This document shows positions 1 through 7,609 of a stretch of 64,000 bases of DNA, piece by piece. The notes under the pieces are model-generated. The model saw only the letters and a program-made list of their open reading frames with translations, ran no database searches and was not told the DNA's origin. How positions within the stretch are numbered: the first letter of the stretch is position 1; each line of letters begins with the position of its first letter. The stretch comes from an uncultured Bacilli bacterium. GTDB lineage: Bacteria; Bacillota_I; Bacilli_A; RF39; UBA660. The stretch spans positions 1 through 64,000 of the forward strand of contig CAJTZC010000008.1 of assembly GCA_910583745.1 (NCBI GenBank), read 5' to 3'. A program made the position numbers and the translations under genes.

Positions 1-55
1 TTGTTCTGTATCCGGACCTTGTTCTGTATCCGGACCTTGTTCTGTATCCGGACCT
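1..55 (-). repeat. 18-bp tandem repeat in the leader of an off-window gene
   Basis: Three exact 18-bp units, with TCCGGA at 11-16, 29-34 and 47-52, cut by the window edge. Read on the minus strand the unit is AGGTCCGGATACAGAACA. It lies directly downstream of the promoter at 70-98, so it is in the 5' untranslated region of a gene starting left of the window. The same leader architecture precedes the surface-protein genes near 52.7 kb and 54.7 kb, so the off-window gene is probably another surface protein (inference). Confidence 0.75.
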
Positions 56-69
56 CTTTTACTCTTAAA

Positions 70-98
70 TTTTAACCCACCGAGCTTCTTCTCGTCAA
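70..98 (-). promoter_or_regulatory. Sigma-A-type promoter of an off-window surface-protein gene
   Basis: On the minus strand a TTGACG -35 box (93-98) is separated by 17 bp from a TTAAAA -10 box (70-75). The region just downstream, AATTTAAGAGTAAAAGAGG, is almost identical to that of the promoter at 52737-52764, which supports a shared leader family. Confidence 0.65.
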
Positions 99-204
99 GA
101 CTTTTCTCCTTAGTTTACGTTTTATATTTTTTTCTCGCAAAATTCTATGCTTTTCTCTACTCAATTATTATAATTTGTTTAAAGTTTAACCGATTTTATA
201 TAAT

Positions 205-231
205 AAAAAGATTGCCATCTTAGCAATCTTT
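205..231 (-). terminator. Rho-independent terminator after rseP
   Basis: On the minus strand, AAAGATTGC and GCAATCTTT form a 9-bp stem followed by a T-rich run. It overlaps the rseP stop codon and closes the spoIVFA-spoIVFB-cdsA-rseP gene string. Confidence 0.8.
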
Positions 232-1294
232 AGAATAATTTAAATATATCTTTAATCGTTATAACTAACATTAACAACATCAATAGGATGAATCCAACTG
301 AATTGATGATTCCTTCTACTTTAGGATTCATCTTCTTCTTTCGAATCGCTTCTATTATTAAGAATAGGACTCTTCCTCCATCACAAGCAGGGAAAGGCAA
401 AATGTTGATAAATCCTAAATTCAAACTCAGATATGCCATGAGATAGAGAACTGATTCTACACTCGTCTTTGCAGCTTCTCCGACGACAGAATATACCCCA
501 ACTGGACCAGATAGAGCATCCAAAGATAGTTTGCCCGTGAAAAGAGAACCTATAATCGTCGCCATCGAACTGAGAATCGAACCGGACTTGACAAATGCGT
601 ACTTCAATGCGCTTCCTATGCCTCGATGTCTTTCACTGTCTTGGCCTATTCCGAATACTTTGGTCGTATTTCCTTCCTCGTCGACTTGCTCGATAGGGAC
701 TACGGTGTAATCTTTGATAGAACCGTCTTGTTTCTTTATCTTAAAGACATATTCTGTATCTTCATGCTCCAACATGAGAAGAAGTGTTATCTTATCCCAA
801 GTTCCCGCTTTTTTTCCATCGATAGAGATGACTTTGTCGCCGACTTCAATGCCAGCTTCTTGGATAGGGTACCCTTCTGGTGCTTGACCGATGACACTGG
901 TCTGTTCGATAGAACCCCAAATCAATCCAGAAATAAATAGGATTAAGAAACCTGTTATGAAGTTCATCGTAACTCCTGCAATCAAGATGAGACATCTTTC
1001 CCAAATCTTTTTGTTGCACATGTAGTCACTTTTCTTTAATTTGACGTCTCCCCCGTCGTTCTCGTCTACTTCTCCTGCAATCGCGCAGAAACCGCCGATA
1101 GGAAAGGCTCTCAAACTGTATTCCGTCGGGTCACCCGTCTCCTTTTTCCTTTTAAAACTGAAGATTTTAGGACCCATTCCCAACGCAAATTCGTAGACAT
1201 AAGCGCCTCGATTTTTCGCAGTTAAATAATGTCCTAATTCGTGAACGAATATCAAAACTCCTAATATAACTATAAGTAAAATTAATGCTACCAT
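230..1294 (-). CDS. rseP: Site-2 intramembrane zinc protease RseP/RasP
   Basis: A 354-residue M50 metalloprotease that cuts transmembrane segments of anti-sigma factors and signal-peptide remnants in the cytoplasmic membrane. The zinc motif HELGH is at residues 18-22 in the first membrane helix, a PDZ-like region spans roughly residues 115-215, and the second catalytic motif (LPFPACDGGR) lies near residue 305 in the C-terminal helices. The usual LDGG reads CDGG, but the metal-binding Asp is kept. The ATG is preceded by AAAGGA at 10 bp. It sits 16 bp after cdsA, a common pairing, although dxr, often found between the two, is absent. It is the second M50 protease in this gene string. Confidence 0.92.
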   Translation of the reverse strand: MVALILLIVILGVLIFVHELGHYLTAKNRGAYVYEFALGMGPKIFSFKRKKETGDPTEYSLRAFPIGGFCAIAGEVDENDGGDVKLKKSDYMCNKKIWERCLILIAGVTMNFITGFLILFISGLIWGSIEQTSVIGQAPEGYPIQEAGIEVGDKVISIDGKKAGTWDKITLLLMLEHEDTEYVFKIKKQDGSIKDYTVVPIEQVDEEGNTTKVFGIGQDSERHRGIGSALKYAFVKSGSILSSMATIIGSLFTGKLSLDALSGPVGVYSVVGEAAKTSVESVLYLMAYLSLNLGFINILPFPACDGGRVLFLIIEAIRKKKMNPKVEGIINSVGFILLMLLMLVITIKDIFKLF

Positions 1295-1310
1295 TATGAT
1301 AAATTCCTTT

Positions 1311-2102
1311 CTAAATCAATCCCTGTAAGAGGACATATGTCAAAGTCACAATCGTCAAACTGTCTATTCGGTCTAATACCCCTCCGTGGCCGGGTATGAG
1401 ACTCGAGAAGTCTTTGATTCCCTCTTCTCTCTTGATGAGACTGAAGAGCAAATCGCCGATTTCACAGGCCACACACAGCACAGCGATGACCATGACGACC
1501 TTTAACCAAGCTGCTTCGCCGATAAAAGTCATGTAATAGATAGAGGCGAGAATCGTACCCATGAAAACGCCTCCGATGTAACCTTCCCAACTCTTCTTCG
1601 GACTTATCTTTGTCGCTTTATGTTTTCCTATCATCACTCCGACGAGAAACGCAAAGACATCTGTAAAAATCGTCACACACAATATGAGGAAGAAATATCT
1701 CTTGTCGTAGATAAGAATATTCGATAATAAGTTCAATACTATGCCCAAGAAAATCGTAAATCCCGACAACCAGAAGGCGTCACGAGCTGTATACTTATCC
1801 GTGCCATAGTAGAATACCGTTGGCAACAGCATAGCTAAAAAAGCTCCTGTAATGTACTTGTAATCCAAACCGATGGTCCCATATGTAATGTCCCGATTGG
1901 AATAGACCAATGCTAGCAATGTGGCAAGACCGACGACGACCATAGGCATCGGATACTTTTTTAGTCCTTTCAAGTCTAGCACTTCTTTATAAGCGAGCAC
2001 TGCAATCAATCCAACTCCGATTCGAAAAGGAATACCTCCTATTATGATGAGTGGGATAAGGATAATGCACATGACAATCGCACTTACTACTCTTTTCTTC
2101 AT
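1311..2102 (-). CDS. cdsA: Phosphatidate cytidylyltransferase
   Basis: An integral membrane enzyme that makes CDP-diacylglycerol from phosphatidate and CTP, the entry point to phosphatidylglycerol synthesis. The C-terminal family signature is clear: KREEGIKDFSSLIPGHGG followed by LDRIDS. About eight hydrophobic segments cover the rest. The GTG three codons upstream overlaps the AGGTGAAT ribosome binding site, so I place the start at the ATG giving MKKRVV, 263 residues, normal for the family. It lies between spoIVFB and rseP on the same strand with short gaps, so it is probably co-transcribed. Confidence 0.92.
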   Translation of the reverse strand: MKKRVVSAIVMCIILIPLIIIGGIPFRIGVGLIAVLAYKEVLDLKGLKKYPMPMVVVGLATLLALVYSNRDITYGTIGLDYKYITGAFLAMLLPTVFYYGTDKYTARDAFWLSGFTIFLGIVLNLLSNILIYDKRYFFLILCVTIFTDVFAFLVGVMIGKHKATKISPKKSWEGYIGGVFMGTILASIYYMTFIGEAAWLKVVMVIAVLCVACEIGDLLFSLIKREEGIKDFSSLIPGHGGVLDRIDSLTIVTLTYVLLQGLI

Positions 2103-2152
2103 CTTATTCACCTACTTAATTATAAGTTAAATCGCTAAAAAAATAAAGTCTT

Positions 2153-2905
2153 TTAGTTCGATATTCTCGAAAAATGATTTTTAAGTTTTTCTTTCTCGAA
2201 GACACCGTCGATATAATTGTTCCTGTTCTTGTGCATCGCTTCGAGTTTTTTGATGTTTTTCCTCGTATAATCGAAATCATAATTCATTCTTTCGACATAA
2301 AAACGGTTCATGATATGCGGTTCATTTCGCATCTCTTCGATACACATGAACACCAAGAAAGTGAAGACGAAGATGTTGTCTTTTACGACGTCAACTTTAT
2401 AGAGAAAAGCGATGAGAATGACCAGGATACTCACAAAGATAGAACACTTATAGACCCTCTTAAAGGAAAAGAAGAGTTCACCGAAGAGTTTGAGTATTTT
2501 AAAGCCATCTAAAGGACAAATGGGAAGCAAGTTGAACAGGATGATGAGAATGTTGTAAGTGTTTAAGAATTCGAAAGTCCTATAATCAATCTTTCCTTCA
2601 TGGTACATCGCGAATAGCACAGCGCCTAGAATCGTCTGAAAGAAAATGCCTCCAACTGTAATCAGTAAATCTTCGAAAATGTTTTCCGATATCTTCGCAT
2701 CCAACTTTGTGATGCCCCCGAAAGGCAAAATCTCTATAGATGTCACATGTCTTCTAAAAACTTTCATCATAAAGATGTGTCCCAACTCGTGTACAAAGAC
2801 GATGGAAAAGATGAAAATCAAGTATTTAAAATACCCCGTCAGAAGTCCAGCAGATAAGATAACCAAAGTCAGTGGATGTATTTTTATTTTATTCAATAAA
2901 TCCAT
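2153..2905 (-). CDS. spoIVFB: SpoIVFB-like sporulation intramembrane protease
   Basis: A 250-residue M50 site-2 protease. The zinc motif HELGH is at residues 39-43 and the partner motif CPLDGF carries Asp133, with about six membrane segments. In Bacillus, SpoIVFB cleaves pro-sigma-K in the mother-cell-derived outer forespore membrane and is held inactive by SpoIVFA and BofA. The assignment rests on the M50 core, the short length without a PDZ domain, and the start overlapping by 17 bp the end of a SpoIVFA-like gene, which implies translational coupling. The C-terminal tail (about residues 195-250) is charged, as in the regulatory tail of the family. No pro-sigma-K gene is visible in the window. 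Confidence 0.85.
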   Translation of the reverse strand: MDLLNKIKIHPLTLVILSAGLLTGYFKYLIFIFSIVFVHELGHIFMMKVFRRHVTSIEILPFGGITKLDAKISENIFEDLLITVGGIFFQTILGAVLFAMYHEGKIDYRTFEFLNTYNILIILFNLLPICPLDGFKILKLFGELFFSFKRVYKCSIFVSILVILIAFLYKVDVVKDNIFVFTFLVFMCIEEMRNEPHIMNRFYVERMNYDFDYTRKNIKKLEAMHKNRNNYIDGVFEKEKLKNHFSRISN

Positions 2906-3509
2906 TGTACTCCAAGTATTCGTTGCCCTTTCTAAATTGTAGGTACATCTTCTCTCCCTGTGCTGTACCTAGATATCCACCCTTGCTCACATAGTCATAC
3001 AAGCCGACAGACAGATTACCTACGTTTCCATACCAATAATCGACCTCGTCGATTCCTTGTATGATGACCGTATTACCGAAACCCTCTTTTTCACCGACGA
3101 ATACGACGACTCCAGAATTGATAATCGGCACGAGATAGTTTTTATTGACCGCGAGTTCATATCCATCTTTATAATTCGTAATCGATTCGTATTGAATTTT
3201 CTCGTTAAACACGGTCTTATCGTCTTTCATTACTTTCTCGAAAGGAACGATATCTCCGAAGTATTTGTTGTAGATGTTTGCTATCTTAGTAAAAGATATA
3301 TTTTCCTTCAATACGGTTTCCTTTATAAATTCGTTTCCAACCTTTGTCGAGTTCATAAAAATGATTGCTCCGAAGAAGACGATGACACTCAAAAGAACTC
3401 TCGAGATAAGCGAGTTGACGTAGTTGTTCGCATTGTTATCCCCTTCTTTTTGAATCCCTGTTCTTCTTCTATTTTTCATTCTTCTTTTTGCAGCCTCTAT
3501 TGAATCCAT
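2889..3509 (-). CDS. spoIVFA: SpoIVFA-like regulator with degenerate LytM/M23 domain
   Basis: A 206-residue single-pass membrane protein: a basic cytoplasmic N-terminus, a membrane segment at about residues 32-53, then an extracytoplasmic region ending in a LytM/peptidase M23 fold (NSGVVVFVGEKEGFGNTVII and WYGNVGNLSVGLYDYV). The histidines of active M23 peptidases are missing, as in SpoIVFA, whose LytM domain is non-catalytic and is itself cleaved to release SpoIVFB. I choose the ATG at 3509 because AGGGTGA lies 6 bp upstream. Overlap with spoIVFB fits the two-gene unit known from Bacillus; the link onward to cdsA-rseP is unusual. Confidence 0.82.
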   Translation of the reverse strand: MDSIEAAKRRMKNRRRTGIQKEGDNNANNYVNSLISRVLLSVIVFFGAIIFMNSTKVGNEFIKETVLKENISFTKIANIYNKYFGDIVPFEKVMKDDKTVFNEKIQYESITNYKDGYELAVNKNYLVPIINSGVVVFVGEKEGFGNTVIIQGIDEVDYWYGNVGNLSVGLYDYVSKGGYLGTAQGEKMYLQFRKGNEYLEYNGFIE

Positions 3510-3741
3510 CTGTTTCACCCTATTTAATTCTATTTTACTCGTGCAGAAAAAAGAATAAAATTGCTAACAAAATCGTCTTCCGACGACAAATTGGGTTAAA
3601 ACTTAGGCTAAATTCTAATCATTTTACTATTCTTGTTATTTGTAACTTTAATTTTCCTTGACGAGTCGTTTTAGCACTAGTCATCTGGTAATCGTTATAA
3701 AATCATAAAAAGGAAAATCACTTTTCGACCACAAAAGCGGA

Positions 3742-4260
3742 TTATGGTTCTAAGATTTTTTTCATATTGGATAGAAATATTTTTGCTGCTGCTCCTATCG
3801 TCTCATCGTTTTTCGGTCTCGCTGTGACGAGAGTATCTAAAGAGACGTTTTTTTCCTCTGCGAGAAGTGATGTCACAGAGAATATCCAGGAAAAGAGTTC
3901 TCCATTGCTCAAAGGTTTACGAGCAAATTCTTCCAATTCATTCGGCTCAAAAGTGCCCATCTCTAAGGGGTCATATTCTAAAAAATATCGATATGTAAAA
4001 TTTGTCTTTAAGTTTTCTACCAAGATATCGATACTCAAATTGTAATATGATTTGAGCAACAGACACTTAAACATGCGTATGAAATCTGTCGCCAGCTTTT
4101 TGGTTGTACCCTTGTAGACTTCTTCCAAAAGCACACCGATGGAACTGAAATCGACCCGATTATTCAATTGTCTCCAAAAGTTGTCCTCAGGTATCAACAC
4201 GCCATAAGCCTCTTCAATTCGACGATGGGCGAATTCTTTTTGGTCATTATAAATTAACAT
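3742..4260 (-). CDS. Stand-alone transposase N-terminal (DUF772-like) domain protein
   Basis: 172 residues with an N-terminal half that reads like the DUF772 domain of IS1182/IS5-type transposases: RQLNNRVDFSSI near the start, then FKCLLLKSYYNLSIDILVE and TYRYFLEYDPLEM. In real transposases this domain is followed by a DDE/RNase H catalytic region of several hundred residues. Here the protein ends after a different 60-residue tail, and no catalytic remnant is visible in 3510-3741. A good ribosome binding site (AGGAGAG) precedes the ATG and the frame is clean, so either the fragment has been domesticated, perhaps as a DNA-binding protein, or it is a recent truncation. Function unknown. Confidence 0.6.
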   Translation of the reverse strand: MLIYNDQKEFAHRRIEEAYGVLIPEDNFWRQLNNRVDFSSIGVLLEEVYKGTTKKLATDFIRMFKCLLLKSYYNLSIDILVENLKTNFTYRYFLEYDPLEMGTFEPNELEEFARKPLSNGELFSWIFSVTSLLAEEKNVSLDTLVTARPKNDETIGAAAKIFLSNMKKILEP

Positions 4261-4344
4261 AAAACTTCTCTCCTATTACTCAAACTAAAACTCTGATGGA
4301 CGACTACCCTTTGATATATGAATCGTATTTTCTTAAAATTTCTT

Positions 4345-4920
4345 CTATTTTTTGTAATCAAGTTGGTCAAGCTCAGACTGATTTGCTAGATAGAGCATCT
4401 TGTCGTTCCAAGGTTCTACTTCGCCACCTGACAGACTTTTTGAGTATATATAGCAATCATAAGATAAGGCTTCTCTCCTGTATTTTTCTCCTACAAAGCC
4501 GAGCTTTTCATATAGTTTTATCGCCTCTATATTCTCTTTGCTATCCGTATAGAGTCGGATATTTTTATAGCCTTCATCTCGAGCTTTACAGATGGTCCAA
4601 TGTAAAATTTCTCTACCGAATCCTTTTTTTCTATATTGAGACTTCACACCGTACCAAGCTATCCAAGCATCACGGGGATACATGTTTAAATAACAGTAAA
4701 GACCCGTTATCCCTACTGGTTCGTTTCCCAAAAAAGCCAAATAGTATTTCACATTGTCGTCTAAATATTCTTTCCCCGTGATGTCGATAAACAGTTTCCT
4801 GTCTAGACTTGCCAACAAATTTAACGTTCCATCTTCGTGAGGGAAGATGTCTTTTTGCACTTCTATAGCTTTTTTCACATTATCGAAAGTGACCAATGCA
4901 AATCTTAAATCGTTTGTCAT
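4345..4920 (-). CDS. GNAT-family N-acetyltransferase
   Basis: 191 residues. The acetyl-CoA binding motif A is visible as QYRKKGFGREIL (about residues 94-105), followed by ARDEGYKNIRLYTD and AIKLYEKLGFVGEKYRRE, the typical GNAT beta5-alpha4 end. It transfers an acetyl group from acetyl-CoA to an amine; the substrate cannot be read from the sequence. GGTGAGG precedes the ATG. It lies 39 bp downstream of the phosphohexomutase gene on the same strand and may be its operon partner. Confidence 0.85.
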   Translation of the reverse strand: MTNDLRFALVTFDNVKKAIEVQKDIFPHEDGTLNLLASLDRKLFIDITGKEYLDDNVKYYLAFLGNEPVGITGLYCYLNMYPRDAWIAWYGVKSQYRKKGFGREILHWTICKARDEGYKNIRLYTDSKENIEAIKLYEKLGFVGEKYRREALSYDCYIYSKSLSGGEVEPWNDKMLYLANQSELDQLDYKK

Positions 4921-4959
4921 GCATACCTCACCAAATTAATCCATTTTTCTAAAAGACAC

Positions 4960-6330
4960 TTATCGATTTAGTTCGTCGACCAATCCCATATATTCTCTTT
5001 TTAAGGCTTCGAGACGCTCTTCCGTCTTCGCCTCAAACCGCAAAGTCAAGTTAGGACCCGTATTAGACGCTCTGACAAGTGCCCATCCGTCTTCGTACTT
5101 CGCACGTACTCCGTCGACGGTTATCATTTCGATGCCCTTTTCTTTGCAATGTTCGAGGACACTGTCGACGATTTTAAATTTTTTCTCCTCTGTCGTCTTC
5201 ACTTTGATTTCTGGAGTACTGAAGTAGACATTGAGATGGCTGTACAATTCGCTCAACTTCTTGCCCGTCTTGCTCAAAATTTCCATCAGTCTCAAACTCG
5301 CATAAATTCCTGAATCGAATCCATCCCATTTATCTCTAAAGAACACGTGACCTGACAGCTCTCCTCCGAAAGTCAAGTCCATCTCTTTGACTTTATACTT
5401 CAAATAAGAATTGCCCGTGCGATAGATAAAAGGTGTCCCGCCTAGGCGTAGGATTTCGTCTTCCAACTGCTTGGAACATTTGACATCGAAAAGAGCTGTC
5501 TTATTCTTCGCTGTCTCAAAGATGTCATCCCAAACGATAGCCATGAACGTATCGATGGCGACGATGTTCCCAGCCTCATCGATAATGCCGAGTCGGTCTC
5601 CATCGCCGTCGTACCCTATCCCTAAATCTGCGCCTAGCTCCAAAATCTTTTCTCGAAGTTGTATCATATTTTCTGGGACACTCGGGTCGGGATGATGGCT
5701 CGGGAAAGAGCCGTCACTGACATCATTGATATACGTCACATCTAGATTCAACTTGTCGAATACATCGTGTACCAATGTCGAAGTCGTCGCATTTGCTGGG
5801 TCGATGACGACTTTCAAGCGTCTTTCTAGTTGAATGTCTCGAGTCAGTCTCTTTAAATAAGCTTCTCGGACATCGACGTGTTGAAGAGACCCCGTTCCCA
5901 CAGCAAACTCTCCATGAACGGCTATATCATACAGTTCTTTGACTTTTTCACCACAGATGTTGTCGTAGTTTTCGACGGCGATTTTGAAACCGTTGTCGTT
6001 GACAGGGTTATGGCTCGCTGTGACCATCACACCACAATCGATTTGCAAATGAAGACAAGCAAAATAGTACATAGGCGTCGTGACGAGACCTAAAAATTTG
6101 ACATCGACTCCCGTAGACAGTATCCCCTCCAAAAGGGCATTGGTGAGTTCTTCTCCGCTGAGCCTATTATCGTGACCGACGACGCACTCCTTCTTGCCGA
6201 GGCTTCGAATCTTCGTACCGAACGCCAGTCCGACAGTATAAGCCGTATCGCTATCTATCTGCGTCTTGTATTCCCCTCTTATATCGTATTCTCTAAAGAT
6301 AGTTTTATTTAAATCTTTTTTTACATTCAT
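4960..6330 (-). CDS. manB: Phosphoglucomutase/phosphomannomutase
   Basis: A 456-residue alpha-D-phosphohexomutase of the ManB/AlgC type, which interconverts hexose-1-phosphate and hexose-6-phosphate for envelope sugar synthesis. All four domain signatures are present: the phosphoserine loop TASHNPVNDNGFK (about residues 105-117), the metal loop GYDGDGDRLG (about 238-247), the sugar loop GELSGHVFFRD (about 324-334), and the phosphate loop RASNTGPNLTLRFEA near the C-terminus. Only 1 bp separates it from the upstream COG2426-like gene. Whether glucose or mannose is the main substrate cannot be told. The gene symbol is indicative. Confidence 0.88.
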   Translation of the reverse strand: MNVKKDLNKTIFREYDIRGEYKTQIDSDTAYTVGLAFGTKIRSLGKKECVVGHDNRLSGEELTNALLEGILSTGVDVKFLGLVTTPMYYFACLHLQIDCGVMVTASHNPVNDNGFKIAVENYDNICGEKVKELYDIAVHGEFAVGTGSLQHVDVREAYLKRLTRDIQLERRLKVVIDPANATTSTLVHDVFDKLNLDVTYINDVSDGSFPSHHPDPSVPENMIQLREKILELGADLGIGYDGDGDRLGIIDEAGNIVAIDTFMAIVWDDIFETAKNKTALFDVKCSKQLEDEILRLGGTPFIYRTGNSYLKYKVKEMDLTFGGELSGHVFFRDKWDGFDSGIYASLRLMEILSKTGKKLSELYSHLNVYFSTPEIKVKTTEEKKFKIVDSVLEHCKEKGIEMITVDGVRAKYEDGWALVRASNTGPNLTLRFEAKTEERLEALKREYMGLVDELNR

Positions 6331-6331
6331 C

Positions 6332-6847
6332 TTAATTCAAAATTCCTTTCAAAATTCCATAGGAGAAAATCATCATGATAACTCCTGCAATTAAAACACC
6401 TAAAAGTGCCGAGATAAAGCTCTTCTTTTTATCGAGTCCTAAAAGCACCGCGAGAAGACATCCCGTCCATGCTCCCGTACCTGGAAGAGGTACACCGACG
6501 AACATGGTCACACCCAAATAGCCGTATTTCTCTATACCTTCTTTTTTAGAGAGGGCTTTGTTTTTCCACCAATTGATAATTTTTTTAAAGAAATTTATTT
6601 TCGATAGAAAGTCCAAAATCTTCTCCATTAAAAACAGAACGAAGGGTATGATTAAAATGTTCGCGACTAGACAAACGAGAAACGACTGCCAAGGCGGCAT
6701 ATCCAAGAGGCTTGCAGCAATCAATCCTCCCCTCAACTCCAATATAGGCATGAGCGATATGACGAAGATGAGGATGTATTTACCCATCATTGAGCCAGTG
6801 ATGCCACCCGCAATTCCTAAAATAGTCTTGACAATTTTGTCTGCCAT
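6332..6847 (-). CDS. COG2426-like small membrane protein (putative multidrug export)
   Basis: 171 residues with four to five hydrophobic segments. The motif FISLMPILELRGGLIAA followed by FVGVPLPGTGAWTG marks the COG2426 family (Pfam Sm_multidrug_ex), distant relatives of the DedA/SNARE-associated group. The family name refers to a proposed export role that is weakly supported. A strong ribosome binding site (AGGAGG) precedes the ATG. It is the first gene of the string continuing into the phosphohexomutase gene. Confidence 0.82.
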   Translation of the reverse strand: MADKIVKTILGIAGGITGSMMGKYILIFVISLMPILELRGGLIAASLLDMPPWQSFLVCLVANILIIPFVLFLMEKILDFLSKINFFKKIINWWKNKALSKKEGIEKYGYLGVTMFVGVPLPGTGAWTGCLLAVLLGLDKKKSFISALLGVLIAGVIMMIFSYGILKGILN

Positions 6848-6925
6848 TTTTATCTTCCTCCTAACGATATTCTACTTTCTTTACTTATTAAATATTATCA
6901 CGTCTTTAGAACTCTTGTCAACGAT

Positions 6926-6954
6926 TTGACATTGTACAAAAAATATGATATATT
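6926..6954 (+). promoter_or_regulatory. Consensus sigma-A promoter of the type III antitoxin RNA
   Basis: A perfect TTGACA (6926-6931), a 17-bp spacer and TATATT (6949-6954). No coding start follows; the transcript would begin near 6961 and meet a terminator at 7046-7069 before the toxin pseudogene. Strong promoter, short RNA, leaky terminator, toxin is the normal layout of type III toxin-antitoxin loci. Confidence 0.8.
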
Positions 6955-6960
6955 TATATT

Positions 6961-7069
6961 GCATTTCAAAAAATGCTACGAATAAATGTAAGTCGCTTCC
7001 GGATGGTGCGAGATATAAGTGATTCCGGTCGTAAATTGTTAAGAGCTCCAGATATTGGAGTTTTTTTTT
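6961..7069 (+). ncRNA. Probable type III antitoxin RNA (CptI/ToxI-like)
   Basis: A non-coding transcript of about 110 nt lies between a consensus promoter and a rho-independent terminator and directly upstream of a CptN/ToxN-like toxin gene. It opens with a 6-bp hairpin (GCATTT-CAAA-AAATGC, 6961-6976). Two imperfect units follow, each centred on TTCCGG: AGTCGCTTCCGG (6991-7002) and AGTGATTCCGG (7018-7028). In the first, TCGC (6993-6996) can pair with GCGA (7008-7011). Known type III antitoxins carry tandem pseudoknot units processed by the toxin. The assignment rests on position and architecture; I cannot fold it here. Confidence 0.65.
7046..7069 (+). terminator. Terminator between antitoxin RNA and toxin
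   Basis: CTCCA (7046-7050) pairs with TGGAG (7056-7060), followed by nine Ts. In type III systems a leaky terminator at this place sets the antitoxin-to-toxin transcript ratio. Confidence 0.8.
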
Positions 7070-7104
7070 GATTATGTTATACTATTAAACATTGGAGTGA
7101 TAGA

Positions 7105-7581
7105 ATGTAAATTGAAACAGGATACCTATATCATATTAAAGATGAATTTTTTAAAAAGTGAACGATAAAGGAATTATGATTAACCATGAAAGGGGCCATT
7201 CTAGACCATCATATCTCGCTATTAAAGACGGAAAAATATTATGGTTTATTCCGCTTAGCACAAAGGTTTCTAAATACCAAAAAATAATAGATAATAAAAA
7301 AAAGAAATATGGCGCATGTAAAACTATATTAATTAAAAAAATTGCAGGTACTGAACAAGCTATTTTGATTCAAAATGCTTTTCCCACTTTGGATAAATAT
7401 ATAAAAAACATTCATACTATAAACGGCATTGAAATTAAAGTGCTCCTAAAATTTTTAAAGAGATAGTATTAGCCTTAAAATATGTTATTTTTTAAAAAAA
7501 CGCAAAAGCATCGACTTGTTTTTTACAGATACAGATAGAATAATGGAGATTATAAATCAAGAATTAAATGTAAATGTTTAA
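7105..7581 (+). pseudogene. Decayed CptN/ToxN-like type III toxin (endoribonuclease)
   Basis: Conceptual joining of three reading frames restores a protein of about 157 residues resembling CptN/ToxN/AbiQ toxins. It starts at ATG 7105 (GYLYHIKDEFFKK), continues from about 7158 in the next frame (RPSYLAIKDGKILWFIPLS, AILIQNAFPTLDKYI), shifts again near 7457 (KEIVLALK) and returns to the first frame after about 7495 (KSIDLFFTDTDRIMEII), ending at TAA 7579. Each shift equals one lost base next to an A-run, and codon 2 is TAA. Four lesions in under 500 bp indicate a dead gene; the 102-codon open stretch at 7158-7466 is only its middle part. AT-rich relative to neighbours, consistent with horizontal gain. 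Confidence 0.8.
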
Positions 7582-7606
7582 AAGCCCAGCAATACCGCTG
7601 GGCTTT
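7581..7606. terminator. Bidirectional terminator between glyS and the toxin remnant
   Basis: AAAAGCCCAGC and GCTGGGCTTTTT form an 11-bp stem with A/T runs on both sides, so it can stop transcription from glyS (minus) and from the toxin locus (plus). Confidence 0.9.
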
Positions 7607-7609
7607 TTG

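Noticed and set aside
3510..3741. Remaining transposase catalytic domain or IS ends
   Set aside because: I saw no reading frame, DDE-type motif or clear terminal inverted repeats in this interval; apart from a short GTCTTCCGACGAC-like inverted motif it shows nothing I can name.
7158..7466. Intact 102-codon gene
   Set aside because: It is only the middle third of a toxin whose two ends lie in other frames on either side; it lacks a ribosome binding site and starts with GTG inside a homologous stretch.
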